Source of the DNA: Mycolicibacterium sp. GF69 | GTDB taxonomy: Bacteria; Actinomycetota; Actinomycetes; Mycobacteriales; Mycobacteriaceae | Length of the DNA: 64,000 nucleotides | NCBI RefSeq assembly: GCF_003284965.1 | Contig: NZ_QMEW01000009.1 | Coordinates: forward strand, 86,929-150,928 | Direction: 5' to 3' | The notes under the pieces: generated by a model | What the model was told of the DNA's origin: nothing | Database searches by the model: none | Seen by the model: the letters and a program-made list of their open reading frames with translations, nothing else | Translations under genes and position numbers: made by a program | Part shown: one piece after another, positions 17,689 to 26,033 of the stretch | How positions within the stretch are numbered: the first letter of the stretch is position 1 | Layout of the letters: each line of letters opens with the position of its first letter

Positions 17689-18779
17689 CCAAGGCAATGT
17701 CGGCAGCGCAGCGCGAAGACCGTGTGCTGGAACGTATCGACAAGTTCCGGCAGCGACGGCCACGCCTGCTCGACGACGTGGTGACGCTTGCGCACGGGGC
17801 CGGCGGCAAGTCGTCGGCGGCACTCGTCGACGCGGTCTTTCTCGAGGCATTCCGCAACGACGAACTCGAGCAACTCGGTGATGCGGCAGCGCTTCGAACC
17901 CCCTCGGGCGATCGACTGGCGTTCTCCACCGACTCGTATGTCGTTTCGCCGCGGCGCTTTCCGGGCGGGTCCATCGGTCACGTCGCGGTGCACGGGACCA
18001 TCAACGACCTCGCGGTGTCGGGCGCCCGTCCGCAGTGGCTGTCTGCCGCATTCGTGATCGAGGAAGGCTTCCCGATCGCTGAACTGCGCGAGATCGTCGC
18101 CGACATGAGCGAGGCGGCCGCGAAGGCGCGGGTGCAGATCGTCACCGGCGACACCAAGGTCGTCGGCAAGGGCGCCGCCGACGGCGTGTACATATCCACC
18201 GCCGGGGTCGGTGTCATCCCCGACGGCAGGCGGCTGTCTCGCGACCTCGTGCAAGCGGGCGACAAGGTGGTGCTGTCCGGGACGATCGGTGAGCACGGCA
18301 TGGCGGTGATGCTGGCCCGTGGCGATCTGGCCATCGACGCCGACATCGCTTCGGACACCGCGCCCGTGCACGAAATGGTGGAAGCCCTTCTGCAGGCGGC
18401 ACCGTCGACGCGGTGGATGCGCGACGCGACGCGCGGCGGCGTCGGCACTGTGGCCAACGAACTCGTTAAGGACTCGCCGTTCGCCCTGATCCTCGACGAG
18501 GACAGACTCCCGGTTCAGCCGCAGGTGCTCGGCGCATGCGACATGCTCGGCATCGACCCGTTATACGTGGCGAACGAAGGCAAATTCGTCGCCATCGTGC
18601 CTGCGGACGAGACAAAAGCGGCCATCGACGCGATGCGGGCGCATCCGCAAGGCGCCCACGCCGCGGTCGTCGGCGAGATCGTACCCGAGCCACCCGGAAT
18701 CGTCGCGCTACGAACATCTTTCGGAGGTAGCAGGATTGTCGACATGCTCGTCGGCGACCCGCTACCGCGAATCTGCTGA
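17685..18779 (+). CDS. hypE: Carbamoyl dehydratase HypE
   Basis: HypE dehydrates the HypF-donated carbamoyl group on its C-terminal cysteine to a thiocyanate and passes cyanide to the HypCD iron site, using ATP. The protein ends in PRIC, the required terminal Cys. The PurM/AIRS-like fold is visible in LAHGAGGKSSAALVD, VAVHGTINDLAVSGARP and ATRGGVGTVANELVKDS. Length 364 residues, with an N-terminal extension of about 30 residues before the conserved core. hypC2 begins 13 bp after the stop. Confidence 0.97.
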   Translation: MTKAMSAAQREDRVLERIDKFRQRRPRLLDDVVTLAHGAGGKSSAALVDAVFLEAFRNDELEQLGDAAALRTPSGDRLAFSTDSYVVSPRRFPGGSIGHVAVHGTINDLAVSGARPQWLSAAFVIEEGFPIAELREIVADMSEAAAKARVQIVTGDTKVVGKGAADGVYISTAGVGVIPDGRRLSRDLVQAGDKVVLSGTIGEHGMAVMLARGDLAIDADIASDTAPVHEMVEALLQAAPSTRWMRDATRGGVGTVANELVKDSPFALILDEDRLPVQPQVLGACDMLGIDPLYVANEGKFVAIVPADETKAAIDAMRAHPQGAHAAVVGEIVPEPPGIVALRTSFGGSRIVDMLVGDPLPRIC

Positions 18780-18792
18780 GAGGAGATCGAAG

Positions 18793-19065
18793 ATGTGTCT
18801 GGGCATTCCCGGCCAGGTGGTCGACATCGTCGACGCCCAACAATCGCTGGCCAAGATCGATGTCAACGGCGTGCGCCGCAACATCAGCGTGCGACTGCTG
18901 GCCGACGACAACCTGCAAATCGGCGACTGGGTGTTGGTGCACGTCGGCTTCGCGATGGCCAAAATCGACGAACGCGAGGCGAAACTGACGCTCGACCAGG
19001 TGCAGAAGATGGGTGCCGACTACGCAAATGAATTGGAAGCATTCACTTCATCTGAAATTCGATGA
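18793..19065 (+). CDS. hypC: Hydrogenase assembly chaperone HypC (second copy)
   Basis: A second complete HypC of 90 residues: MCLGIPGQVVDIVD with essential Cys2, and GDWVLVHVGFAMAKI. It has a longer C-terminal helix (TLDQVQKMGADYANELEA) than the copy at 12971. A gagaggag ribosome site precedes the ATG at 18793. It lies between hypE and hypD, the classic position for the partner of HypD, so this copy may form the HypCD scaffold while the other serves another step. That division is a guess. Confidence 0.95.
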   Translation: MCLGIPGQVVDIVDAQQSLAKIDVNGVRRNISVRLLADDNLQIGDWVLVHVGFAMAKIDEREAKLTLDQVQKMGADYANELEAFTSSEIR

Positions 19066-19092
19066 TGTCCGAGATCGCTTGAGAGGCATGAT

Positions 19093-20220
19093 ATGAAGTT
19101 CGTCGACGAATTCCGCGACCCGGCGGCCGCACGCGCCTTGGTCAGATCGATCACCGAACTCTCCGCCGGCGACGAGTTCAAATTCATGGAGGTGTGCGGC
19201 GGCCACACCCACACCATTTACCGGCACGGCATCGAGCACCTGTTACCCGAGACGGTCGAGTTGGTGCACGGGCCCGGGTGCCCGGTGTGCGTCATCCCGA
19301 TGGGACGCGTGGACGACGCGATGTGGCTCGCCGAACAACCGGACGTCATCTTCACGACGTTCGGCGACATGATGCGCGTACCCGGGTCCAGGGGCAACCT
19401 GATCGAAGCCAAGGCACGCGGCGCGGACGTGCGATTCGTGTACTCCCCGCTGGACGCGCTCAAGGTCGCCGTCGACAACCCCGACCGCCACGTCGTCTTC
19501 TTCGCAGTCGGTTTCGAGACGACGGCACCGTCGACCGCGGTGACGCTTGTGCGCGCCCGCGCGCTCGGGGTGACGAACTTTTCCGTGTACTGCAACCACG
19601 TCACGATCGTGCCGCCGATCAAGGCGATCCTCGAGTCGCCCGACCTGCGACTGTCGGGGTTCCTCGGGCCCGGTCACGTCTCGACCGTCGTGGGGTTGCG
19701 GCCCTACCGGTTCGTTCCCGACGTGTACCGAAAGCCGATGGTGGTCGCGGGATTCGAACCGCTGGACATCCTGGCTTCGGTGCACATGCTGCTGCAGCAG
19801 ATCCGCGACGGACGCTGCGAGGTCGAGAACCAGTACACCCGCGTCGTGCGGCCGGAAGGCAACACCCAGGCGCTGAAGCTAATGGCCGAGACATTCGAGT
19901 TGAGGCCGCACTTCGAATGGCGCGGGCTGGGCTTCATCTCGCAGAGCGCACTCAAGGTGCACCACGACTACGCCGAGTTCGACGCCGAGCTCAAGTTCGA
20001 GATGCCCGGCGTCCGAGTGGCCGATCCCAAGGCATGCCAATGCGGAGAGGTACTCAAGGGGGTCATCAAGCCCTGGGAGTGCAAGGTTTTCGGCACCGCT
20101 TGCACGCCCGAGACACCGATCGGGACCTGCATGGTCTCTCCCGAGGGTGCTTGCGCGGCCTATTACAACTTCGGCCGGTTGCACCGCGAAACCGCGCTAG
20201 TGCTCGGCCAGCGGGCCTAG
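19093..20220 (+). CDS. hypD: Hydrogenase formation protein HypD
   Basis: Iron-sulfur scaffold on which the Fe(CN)2CO group is built with HypC. The signature motifs are present: CGGHTH with C35, GPGCPVC near residue 63, and GFETTAPSTAV. The C-terminal cysteine-rich part (ACQCGEVLKG, WECKVFGTACTPETPIGTC) binds the [4Fe-4S] cluster. At 375 residues it is of family length. It is the last recognised hydrogenase gene in the run. Confidence 0.97.
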   Translation: MKFVDEFRDPAAARALVRSITELSAGDEFKFMEVCGGHTHTIYRHGIEHLLPETVELVHGPGCPVCVIPMGRVDDAMWLAEQPDVIFTTFGDMMRVPGSRGNLIEAKARGADVRFVYSPLDALKVAVDNPDRHVVFFAVGFETTAPSTAVTLVRARALGVTNFSVYCNHVTIVPPIKAILESPDLRLSGFLGPGHVSTVVGLRPYRFVPDVYRKPMVVAGFEPLDILASVHMLLQQIRDGRCEVENQYTRVVRPEGNTQALKLMAETFELRPHFEWRGLGFISQSALKVHHDYAEFDAELKFEMPGVRVADPKACQCGEVLKGVIKPWECKVFGTACTPETPIGTCMVSPEGACAAYYNFGRLHRETALVLGQRA

Positions 20221-20271
20221 CGCACAACAACGTCGCCGCATCCGATGCGGCGAGGGTGAGGAGTAAGAGTC

Positions 20272-20718
20272 ATGACGAAGCCGGAAGAACGGGGATCGCG
20301 CGGCACCGGATCAGATGAACCGTCAGGCGGGCCGGCAGACCGGCCCTCCGACACCTACGAGGGTGACGAGGCCGTTCCGTCGTATGACGAGGGCGGCGGC
20401 AAGCCCGACTTCGAGACGGGTTTCACGAACGAGCCTCCGAAGGATGTCGAGTCTGCGCTGCCGCCCTACGAGGGGCGGCAAACGTCGGCGAAGACGGACG
20501 CCACAGACGAGGGCGGCGCACGGACCGGTGGAGCGGTCAAGCCCACCACCGATGCCGGCTACAAGAGCGCTGCGCCCGGCGGTACTCCCGGCGGTTCGAC
20601 CGCATCACCGGGCGAGGAACAGCCGGCGTCACAGATGCCGGAGTCCGACCGCGACCCCGACATGGTGGACGATCCTGCGCACACTCCCGGCACCGGACGC
20701 GCCGAGGACAAGCGCTAG
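20272..20718 (+). CDS. Disordered acidic hypothetical protein (148 aa)
   Basis: The frame follows a good ribosome site (gaggagtaagag) before the ATG at 20272, 51 bp after hypD. The product is rich in Gly, Pro, Asp, Glu, Ser and Thr throughout (EGDEAVPSYDEGGGKPDFET, GGTPGGSTASPGEEQP), with no hydrophobic core, cysteine or signal peptide, so it is probably intrinsically disordered. No family is recognised. It may be co-transcribed with the hydrogenase operon, but could equally belong to the host backbone. It converges on the DUF3046 gene with 4 bp between the stops. Confidence 0.7.
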   Translation: MTKPEERGSRGTGSDEPSGGPADRPSDTYEGDEAVPSYDEGGGKPDFETGFTNEPPKDVESALPPYEGRQTSAKTDATDEGGARTGGAVKPTTDAGYKSAAPGGTPGGSTASPGEEQPASQMPESDRDPDMVDDPAHTPGTGRAEDKR

Positions 20719-20722
20719 CGGC

Positions 20723-20917
20723 TCACCATTGATCACGCGGGACGTCGAAATCCGCGCACAGCGCGCGCCAGACCTCCCGCGGATCCACGCCCTCCTCGAT
20801 GGCCTGGGCTGCGGTCCGCCCACCGACCCCGCTGAGCACATGGTCGACGAGCAGCGACGCCCCGCGCACGGGACCGAACTGTTCCCTGACGAGGACATGG
20901 AACTCCGTCAACCGCAC
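20723..20917 (-). CDS. DUF3046 family protein (Rv2738c-like)
   Basis: A 64-residue protein of the actinobacterial DUF3046 family, seen next to recA in M. tuberculosis (Rv2738c). It starts MRLTEFHVLVREQFGPVRGA and ends in WRALCADFDVPRDQW. Function unknown. In M. tuberculosis it directly neighbours recA; here the hydrogenase island separates the two by about 16 kb. Confidence 0.9.
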   Translation of the reverse strand: MRLTEFHVLVREQFGPVRGASLLVDHVLSGVGGRTAAQAIEEGVDPREVWRALCADFDVPRDQW

Positions 20918-20926
20918 GAGCCCAAA

Positions 20927-22099
20927 CTACGCCGACGCATCCAGCGCTTCATGGCACACCCGTACCGGATCTTCGACGTCGGCAACCGACGCTCCGGCCC
21001 GGCGCGCCGCGTCCCGGTAGCCGGGCGTGCCCAACACCTCGCGAACCGCGCGCGCCAGCGCCTCGGCGCCGAGCGGCCGTACCAGCTGCGCACTCCCCTG
21101 GCGCACGACACGATTGGCAATCTCCCACTGATCCCCTCCGCCCGGCACGATCACCATCGGCACACCGGACAGCAACGCCTTGGCCACTGTCCCGTGCCCG
21201 CCGCCACAGATAAGTACGTCCGTTGCGGCCAGTAGCTCGTCCTGACGACCGAGGCCGACCACCGCCCACGGCGGCACCTCGCGATCGGGCCCGTCGAGGC
21301 GCGACACCACCACCCGCGACCCGGCAGGAAGGGCATCGCCCGGCACCAACGTGTCCAGCGCAACCTCGGCGAGCCCTCCGGCGCCCGTCGTCGCCGTCGA
21401 CGGGGCGACCACCACCACCGGGCCGTCACCTGCGGGCAGCGGCAGCACCGAAGTCGTCGGCTCGTAGTGCAGGGGGCCGACGATGACGGCCTCGACCGGC
21501 CAGTCAGGGCGCGGCACCTCCAGGGCGGGCAGTGTCGCGATGAGACGTCGCAGCGGTCCCGGATCCTCGGCGGGCAAGCCGATCTCGACACGAACGGCGG
21601 ATCGCTGCCGCAGCCCGGCGCGCCACGACCGCGCGCTCAGCGCACGCAGCATCGCATCACGCAGCCGTCCCCGCACACCTGTTCCGGCCGCCAACCCGCT
21701 GCCGATGGGAGGCAGTCCTTTCGACGGCCGGTACAGCGGATGGGTGTTCAGTTCAACCCAGGGCACGCCCAGTAGATCAGCGGCCAGCCCGCCGCATGCG
21801 GTGATCGAATCGGAGACCACCAGGTCGGGTCTCAACGCGGCGATGCCGTTCTCGTTGAGGACCGCCATCCGGGCTGCCCGTTGGTGAATCTTGGCGCCCG
21901 CGTCGGCGTCGTCGTCGCCCGCCGTCGGATCCAGACCATCCAGTTCGCACGCATCGATGCCTTCGCGGCGTGCCGTGTCGAGCCATCGGGTCCCCGTGAA
22001 CAGAGTCGGCTTGTCGCCGGCGGCCGCGAACCGCAGGCACAATGCGATGGCCGGGAAGGCGTGCCCGGGATCGGGTCCTGCCACCACGGCGACGCGCAT
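20927..22099 (-). CDS. UGT/MGT-like glycosyltransferase (Rv2739c-like)
   Basis: GT-B fold transferase of the UDP-glucuronosyl/macrolide glycosyltransferase type. The C-terminal nucleotide-sugar signature is visible in CGGGHGTVAKALLSGVPMVI followed by VPGGGDQWEIANRV. The N-terminal acceptor domain begins RVAVVAGPDPGHAFPAIAL. I use the ATG at 22099 (390 residues) because it begins exactly at the Rossmann strand; an ATG 30 bp upstream adds only basic residues. Position matches M. tuberculosis Rv2739c. Donor and acceptor are unknown. Confidence 0.85.
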   Translation of the reverse strand: MRVAVVAGPDPGHAFPAIALCLRFAAAGDKPTLFTGTRWLDTARREGIDACELDGLDPTAGDDDADAGAKIHQRAARMAVLNENGIAALRPDLVVSDSITACGGLAADLLGVPWVELNTHPLYRPSKGLPPIGSGLAAGTGVRGRLRDAMLRALSARSWRAGLRQRSAVRVEIGLPAEDPGPLRRLIATLPALEVPRPDWPVEAVIVGPLHYEPTTSVLPLPAGDGPVVVVAPSTATTGAGGLAEVALDTLVPGDALPAGSRVVVSRLDGPDREVPPWAVVGLGRQDELLAATDVLICGGGHGTVAKALLSGVPMVIVPGGGDQWEIANRVVRQGSAQLVRPLGAEALARAVREVLGTPGYRDAARRAGASVADVEDPVRVCHEALDASA

Positions 22100-22141
22100 T
22101 CGGCCTACCCTGCCACACCGCCTCGGCACTAGGCTTGCCCC

Positions 22142-22582
22142 ATGACCGACCAGGCTTCCGGACTGAGAACCGACGTCGACAACATCCGAGCGGTGGAGAC
22201 CTTCCTGTACGCCCTACAGGATGAGGATTTCGACACCGCCGAGCGCTTACTCGCCGACAATGTCGAATGGCAGAACGTCGGTTATCCCACGATCCGAGGC
22301 CGGCAGCGGATCATCGGCATGATGCGGCGCGGCCAGGGCCGGTTCGGCTTCGAGGTGAAAATCCATCGTATCGCCGCCGACGGCAACTCCGTGCTCACCG
22401 AACGCACCGACGCCCTGGTGTTCGGACCGGTGCGGCTGCAGTTCTGGGTGTGTGGGACGTTTGAGGTGCACGGTGGCCGAATCACGTTGTGGCGCGACTA
22501 TTTCGACACGCTCGACTTTCTCAAGGCCACGCTGCGCGGTCTGGCGGCGACGGTGTTACCGTCGCTGCGGCCCACGATGTGA
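22142..22582 (+). CDS. ephG: Limonene-epoxide-hydrolase-family protein EphG (Rv2740-like)
   Basis: A 146-residue SnoaL/LEH-fold protein. M. tuberculosis Rv2740, in the same position, is an epoxide hydrolase of this family with a steroid or lipid-like pocket. Residues expected at the active site lie in DNVEWQNVGYPTIRGR, ALVFGPVRLQFWVCGTFE and RITLWRDYFDTLDF. It is divergent from the glycosyltransferase gene with 42 bp between the starts. Confidence 0.88.
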   Translation: MTDQASGLRTDVDNIRAVETFLYALQDEDFDTAERLLADNVEWQNVGYPTIRGRQRIIGMMRRGQGRFGFEVKIHRIAADGNSVLTERTDALVFGPVRLQFWVCGTFEVHGGRITLWRDYFDTLDFLKATLRGLAATVLPSLRPTM

Positions 22583-22591
22583 CCGCGGCGG

Positions 22592-23422
22592 TTATGCGCC
22601 GCGCACGTGACCGAGTTCGTCGAACGCTTGCGCCCAGCCGGTGAGGCGATCGGTGGCGTTGGCCAATTCGTCGCGGTAACGCTGTTGCCACATCGGCGAC
22701 GTCGACGTCGGGCCGGTGTTCGCCGCGGACACCAGTTGTGCTGCGGCGTTGACCATTTCGTTGTACTGCCGCGCGCCGTGGTCGAGTTGTGCGGTGAACG
22801 CCGCAATGGTGGGCGCCAGATGCGAGCGTGACTGCGGCGTCGCGCGGATCGCCCGCTCCATCGACACCACCTCATTGGCGGTCGCCGACATGGTCACCGC
22901 GGTGTGGTTTGCCGCGGCCGTCAGCTCGCGAAGTTCGTCCCCAGGCAGCATCCGTCCACGCTCCATCACGCCGAGCAGCGAGAACAACCCGCGCTCGGAG
23001 GCCGCCAGTGCCGCCATCGGCTGCCGGGCGGCCGATCCGAACGGGGGCAGCCGTCGGGTGGCACGGGACCGCGGCGGCGGCAGCGGCTCGCGTCGCAGCC
23101 ATCGGTATCGCAGGAACGTCAACGTGGCCAGAAACGCCGCACCAACGGCGATCGGCGACGGGATGAGCAGCGCCCAGGCGGGCGTGTCCCAGGCCGCCAC
23201 CAGCCCGGTGACACCGATCCAGAACACGCACGAGATCGTGAAGAACAATGTGAGACGCAGCGCCCAGCGCCGCTTGCGCAGCAGCTTCGCGCGCGGGTCC
23301 GCGGCCGAGTTCAGCTTGTCGGCCAGCACATCAGACCACTCGGCAGCCGTGTCTATCCCGTTCTGGACACCGCGCGCCACCAGCGAGCGCCACGGCCCCG
23401 GTCGACTCGTCTGCGAACTCAC
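22592..23422 (-). CDS. pspM: PspA-associated membrane protein PspM (Rv2743c-like)
   Basis: Membrane partner in the mycobacterial phage-shock-like envelope stress system with ClgR and PspA. Two hydrophobic segments (LTLFFTISCVFWIGVTGLVA and WALLIPSPIAVGAAFLATLT) are separated by a short loop; the C-terminal half is a soluble alanine-rich helical domain. The GTG at 23422 (VSSQTSRPG) gives 276 residues, close to Rv2743c (~270). It lies 13 bp downstream of pspA. No Rv2742c-like gene follows. Confidence 0.87.
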   Translation of the reverse strand: MSSQTSRPGPWRSLVARGVQNGIDTAAEWSDVLADKLNSAADPRAKLLRKRRWALRLTLFFTISCVFWIGVTGLVAAWDTPAWALLIPSPIAVGAAFLATLTFLRYRWLRREPLPPPRSRATRRLPPFGSAARQPMAALAASERGLFSLLGVMERGRMLPGDELRELTAAANHTAVTMSATANEVVSMERAIRATPQSRSHLAPTIAAFTAQLDHGARQYNEMVNAAAQLVSAANTGPTSTSPMWQQRYRDELANATDRLTGWAQAFDELGHVRGA

Positions 23423-23435
23423 TGGTGGTCCTTCG

Positions 23436-24251
23436 TTATTGGGACAGCGGATTTTCCGGCGTCGCCTGCTGCGGATTGGCCGCCGGAGCGGCAGGCTGTG
23501 CCGCAGCATTACCGCCGGCGGGCAACTGCTCACCACGCATCGAAGCGCGGATCTGCTCCAGCCGCGAATGCCCGGCCATCTGGACGCTGGCCTGCTGAAC
23601 CTCCATCATCCGGCCCTGTACCGAATTCTGCGCCAGCTCGGCCTCACCCATGGCGTTGGCGTAACGACGCTCGATCTTCTGGCGCACCTCGTCGAGGCTG
23701 GGCGTGGTGCCCGGGGCGGCCAGCTCGCTCATCGACCGCAACGACGAGCTCACCTGCTCCTGCATCTTGGCCTGTTCGAGCTGAGACAGCAGTTTGGTGC
23801 GCTCGGAGATCTTCTGCTGCAGCATCATCGCGTTCTGTTCGACGGCCTTCTTGGCCTGCCCCGCCGCGTTGAGCGCCTGGTCATGCAGCGTCTTGAGGTC
23901 CTCCACGCTCTGCTCGGCGGTCACCAGCTGCGCGGCGAACGCTTCGGCGGCGTTGTTGTACTCGGTGGCCTTGGCGGCATCGCCGGAGGCGACCGCCTGA
24001 TCGGCCAGCGTCAACGCCTGCCGAACGTTGACCTGCAGCTTCTCGATGTCGGCGAGTTGGCGGTTGAGCCGCATCTCCAGCTGGCGCTGGTTACCGATCA
24101 CCTGGGCGGCCTGCTGCGTCAGTGCCTGATGCTGCCGCTGGGCTTCCTCGATGGCCTGCTGAATCTGCACTTTCGGGTCGGCGTACTCGTCCACCTTCGA
24201 GCTGAACAGCGCCATGAGGTACTTCCACGCCTTGACGAACGGGTTGGCCAT
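23436..24251 (-). CDS. pspA: PspA/IM30 family envelope stress protein (35 kDa antigen-like)
   Basis: A coiled-coil, membrane-associated protein of 271 residues. It starts [20 protein letters not shown], the amphipathic helix a typical of PspA/Vipp1, and continues in long heptad-like helices ([37 protein letters not shown]). The C-terminal ~40 residues are a Pro/Ala/Gln-rich tail. It corresponds to Rv2744c and sits between clgR and pspM on the same strand. The role is membrane-damage sensing and stabilisation. Confidence 0.94.
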   Translation of the reverse strand: MANPFVKAWKYLMALFSSKVDEYADPKVQIQQAIEEAQRQHQALTQQAAQVIGNQRQLEMRLNRQLADIEKLQVNVRQALTLADQAVASGDAAKATEYNNAAEAFAAQLVTAEQSVEDLKTLHDQALNAAGQAKKAVEQNAMMLQQKISERTKLLSQLEQAKMQEQVSSSLRSMSELAAPGTTPSLDEVRQKIERRYANAMGEAELAQNSVQGRMMEVQQASVQMAGHSRLEQIRASMRGEQLPAGGNAAAQPAAPAANPQQATPENPLSQ

Positions 24252-24366
24252 GTCAGTTCACTCCGCCTTCGTGTCGTTGTCTCGGACTCGCCGGCCCGGC
24301 TTACCGTGCTGCCCAATCTATCGGGTCGGCGGGCATCGCCACACCCACTCGGTGTCGGAACAGGGC

Positions 24367-24687
24367 TCAGGCGACGGCCATCGACACGACCTGCGGAATG
24401 ACCACCTTGGTGGTGGCGTCGATGTTCGCCGCGCCCGCGAAGGCGGCCCGCTCCTCGCGCTCCATCTCCTGGCCGGCGTCGGAAAGCACCCGCGACAGCG
24501 GCACGTCGAGAGCACCGCAGATCGCGTTGAGCAGTTCGCTCGACGCTTCCTTGCGGCCGCGTTCGACCTCGGAGAGGTAACCCAGGCTGACCCGCGCCGT
24601 ATCCGACACCTCGCGCAGGGTGCGGCCCTGGTCGACGCGGGCGCGGCGCAGCACGTCGCCGATCACCTCGCGAAGCAATGCCGTCAT
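24367..24687 (-). CDS. clgR: Transcriptional regulator ClgR
   Basis: XRE-type regulator of 106 residues. The helix-turn-helix is in [20 protein letters not shown]. In mycobacteria ClgR activates clp protease and psp genes on envelope or proteotoxic stress and is degraded by ClpP. The protein ends in SMAVA, consistent with the C-terminal Ala-type degron that controls ClgR turnover in related species. It heads the clgR-pspA-pspM group; 115 bp separates it from pspA. Confidence 0.94.
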   Translation of the reverse strand: MTALLREVIGDVLRRARVDQGRTLREVSDTARVSLGYLSEVERGRKEASSELLNAICGALDVPLSRVLSDAGQEMEREERAAFAGAANIDATTKVVIPQVVSMAVA

Positions 24688-24837
24688 CGTGCTCTCCCTC
24701 CGGAGTCGGTGGCTGGGGTCAATTAGGGCAACGCTGCGTGCGGCCCGGTTGGTTCCCGGATGGCGCAGATCACTCCGGTCACTCTGGCGCGAGGGGCGAC
24801 GGTGATTCGCGTACCGTCGACCCAGCGATGGGCGTCG

Positions 24838-25434
24838 CTACCGAACGGCGGGTCGTCCGCGCGAGTCCCGGATGGCGGAGACGACGTAATCGACACCGGT
24901 GATCACGGTCAGGACCACCGCCGCCCACATGATCACCCAGGTGGCGGACAACCATGCACCGGACAGCGGCAGGATGAACAGGCCGATCGCCACGCCTTGC
25001 ACCAGGGTCTTGAGCTTGCCGCCCCGGCTGGCGGGGATCACGCCGTGGCGTAACACGGCGAACCGCAGCACCGTGATGCCGACTTCCCGGACGAGGATCA
25101 CCACCGTTATCCACCACGGCAGGTCGCCCAGCATCGACAGCCCGATGAGCGCCGCGCCGATGAGAGCCTTGTCGGCGATGGGGTCGGCGAGTGTGCCGAA
25201 CTCCGTCACCATGCCATAGCTGCGCGCCAGCGCCCCGTCGAACCGGTCGGTGATCACCGCGACGGTGAACACCGCGAATGCGGCTATCCGCCAGAATGTT
25301 TCATGACCGTCGCCAACGAAGAGCACCGCCAGGAAAACGGGGACCAACGCCATCCGCACACCGGTGAGCACATTCGCGATGTTCGCTACACGGGCGCGCG
25401 GGACCAGCGGATCGGTATGGGGTTGGCCCGACAC
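24838..25434 (-). CDS. pgsA: CDP-alcohol phosphatidyltransferase (PgsA-type, Rv2746c-like)
   Basis: Integral membrane enzyme that by family makes phosphatidylglycerol phosphate from CDP-diacylglycerol and glycerol 3-phosphate. The CDP-alcohol motif is clear: DRFDGALARSYG...GTLADPIADK (D-x2-DG-x2-AR-x8-G-x3-D-x3-D). Several membrane helices follow. I use the GTG at 25434 (VSGQPHTDP, 198 residues) since the ATG at 25473 would leave two bases between this gene and the divergent argA start. The position equals Rv2746c, annotated pgsA3. Confidence 0.88.
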   Translation of the reverse strand: MSGQPHTDPLVPRARVANIANVLTGVRMALVPVFLAVLFVGDGHETFWRIAAFAVFTVAVITDRFDGALARSYGMVTEFGTLADPIADKALIGAALIGLSMLGDLPWWITVVILVREVGITVLRFAVLRHGVIPASRGGKLKTLVQGVAIGLFILPLSGAWLSATWVIMWAAVVLTVITGVDYVVSAIRDSRGRPAVR

Positions 25435-25475
25435 CGCAACAGAATATCGGTTGCCCGAACCGATACTCTCCACCT

Positions 25476-25985
25476 GTGAGCGCAGAATTCGACGAGGTCG
25501 TCGTGCGGCGCGCGCGAACCTCGGATGTCCCCGGCATCAAAGCCTTGGTCGACATCTACTCCGGCAAGATCCTGCTGGAGAAGAATTTGGTGACGCTCTA
25601 CGAGGCCGTTCAGGAGTTCTGGGTCGCCGAGGTCGAGGGCGAACTGATCGGGTGCGGCGCCCTGCATGTGCTGTGGTCGGACCTCGGTGAGGTGCGCACC
25701 GTCGCGGTGCACCCGAAAGTCAGGGGTCACGGCGTCGGGCATGCGATCGTCGACCGGTTGCTCGTCGTCGCCCGCGAGTTGCGTCTCGAACGGATCTTCG
25801 TGCTCACCTTCGAAGTCGAGTTCTTCACCAGGCACGGGTTCCGCGAGGTCGACGGCACACCCGTGACCGCAGAGGTCTACGAGGAGATGTGCCGCTCGTA
25901 TGACACCGGCGTGGCGGAGTTCCTCGACCTGTCCTATGTGAAGCCGAACATTCTCGGCAACACGCGAATGCTGCTCACTTTGTAG
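25476..25985 (+). CDS. argA: Amino-acid N-acetyltransferase (ArgA-type GNAT, Rv2747-like)
   Basis: GNAT-fold enzyme of 169 residues. The acetyl-CoA motif A is VRTVAVHPKVRGHGVGHAIV and the C-terminal part is FEVEFFTRHGFREVDGTPV. Its ortholog Rv2747 is reported to acetylate L-glutamate or L-glutamine at the first step of arginine synthesis. The start is a GTG at 25476. It converges on ftsK, with a strong bidirectional hairpin between the stops. Confidence 0.92.
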   Translation: MSAEFDEVVVRRARTSDVPGIKALVDIYSGKILLEKNLVTLYEAVQEFWVAEVEGELIGCGALHVLWSDLGEVRTVAVHPKVRGHGVGHAIVDRLLVVARELRLERIFVLTFEVEFFTRHGFREVDGTPVTAEVYEEMCRSYDTGVAEFLDLSYVKPNILGNTRMLLTL

Positions 25986-25992
25986 TGGTTTG

Positions 25993-26029
25993 GGTGCGCT
26001 ACCTATCGGTGAGCGACCGGTAGCGCACC
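25993..26029. terminator. Bidirectional hairpin between argA and ftsK
   Basis: GGTGCGCTACC and GGTAGCGCACC form a perfect 11-bp stem around a 15-base loop, placed 8 bp after the argA stop and 5 bp before the ftsK stop codon on the other strand. It has no long T-tract, as is common in mycobacteria. The position between two convergent genes supports a shared terminator. Confidence 0.75.
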
Positions 26030-26033
26030 GAAA

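Noticed and set aside
22716..24401. 561-codon plus-strand frame opposite pspM and pspA
   Set aside because: Arises opposite two recognised genes; its translation shows no domain and is rich in Arg, Leu and Gln from antisense heptad codons.
24732..24742. CGCTGCGTGCG upstream of clgR as a ClgR autoregulatory site
   Set aside because: Only the outer CGC/GCG fit the published corynebacterial ClgR pattern; the central positions fail, and such GC-rich matches are frequent by chance.
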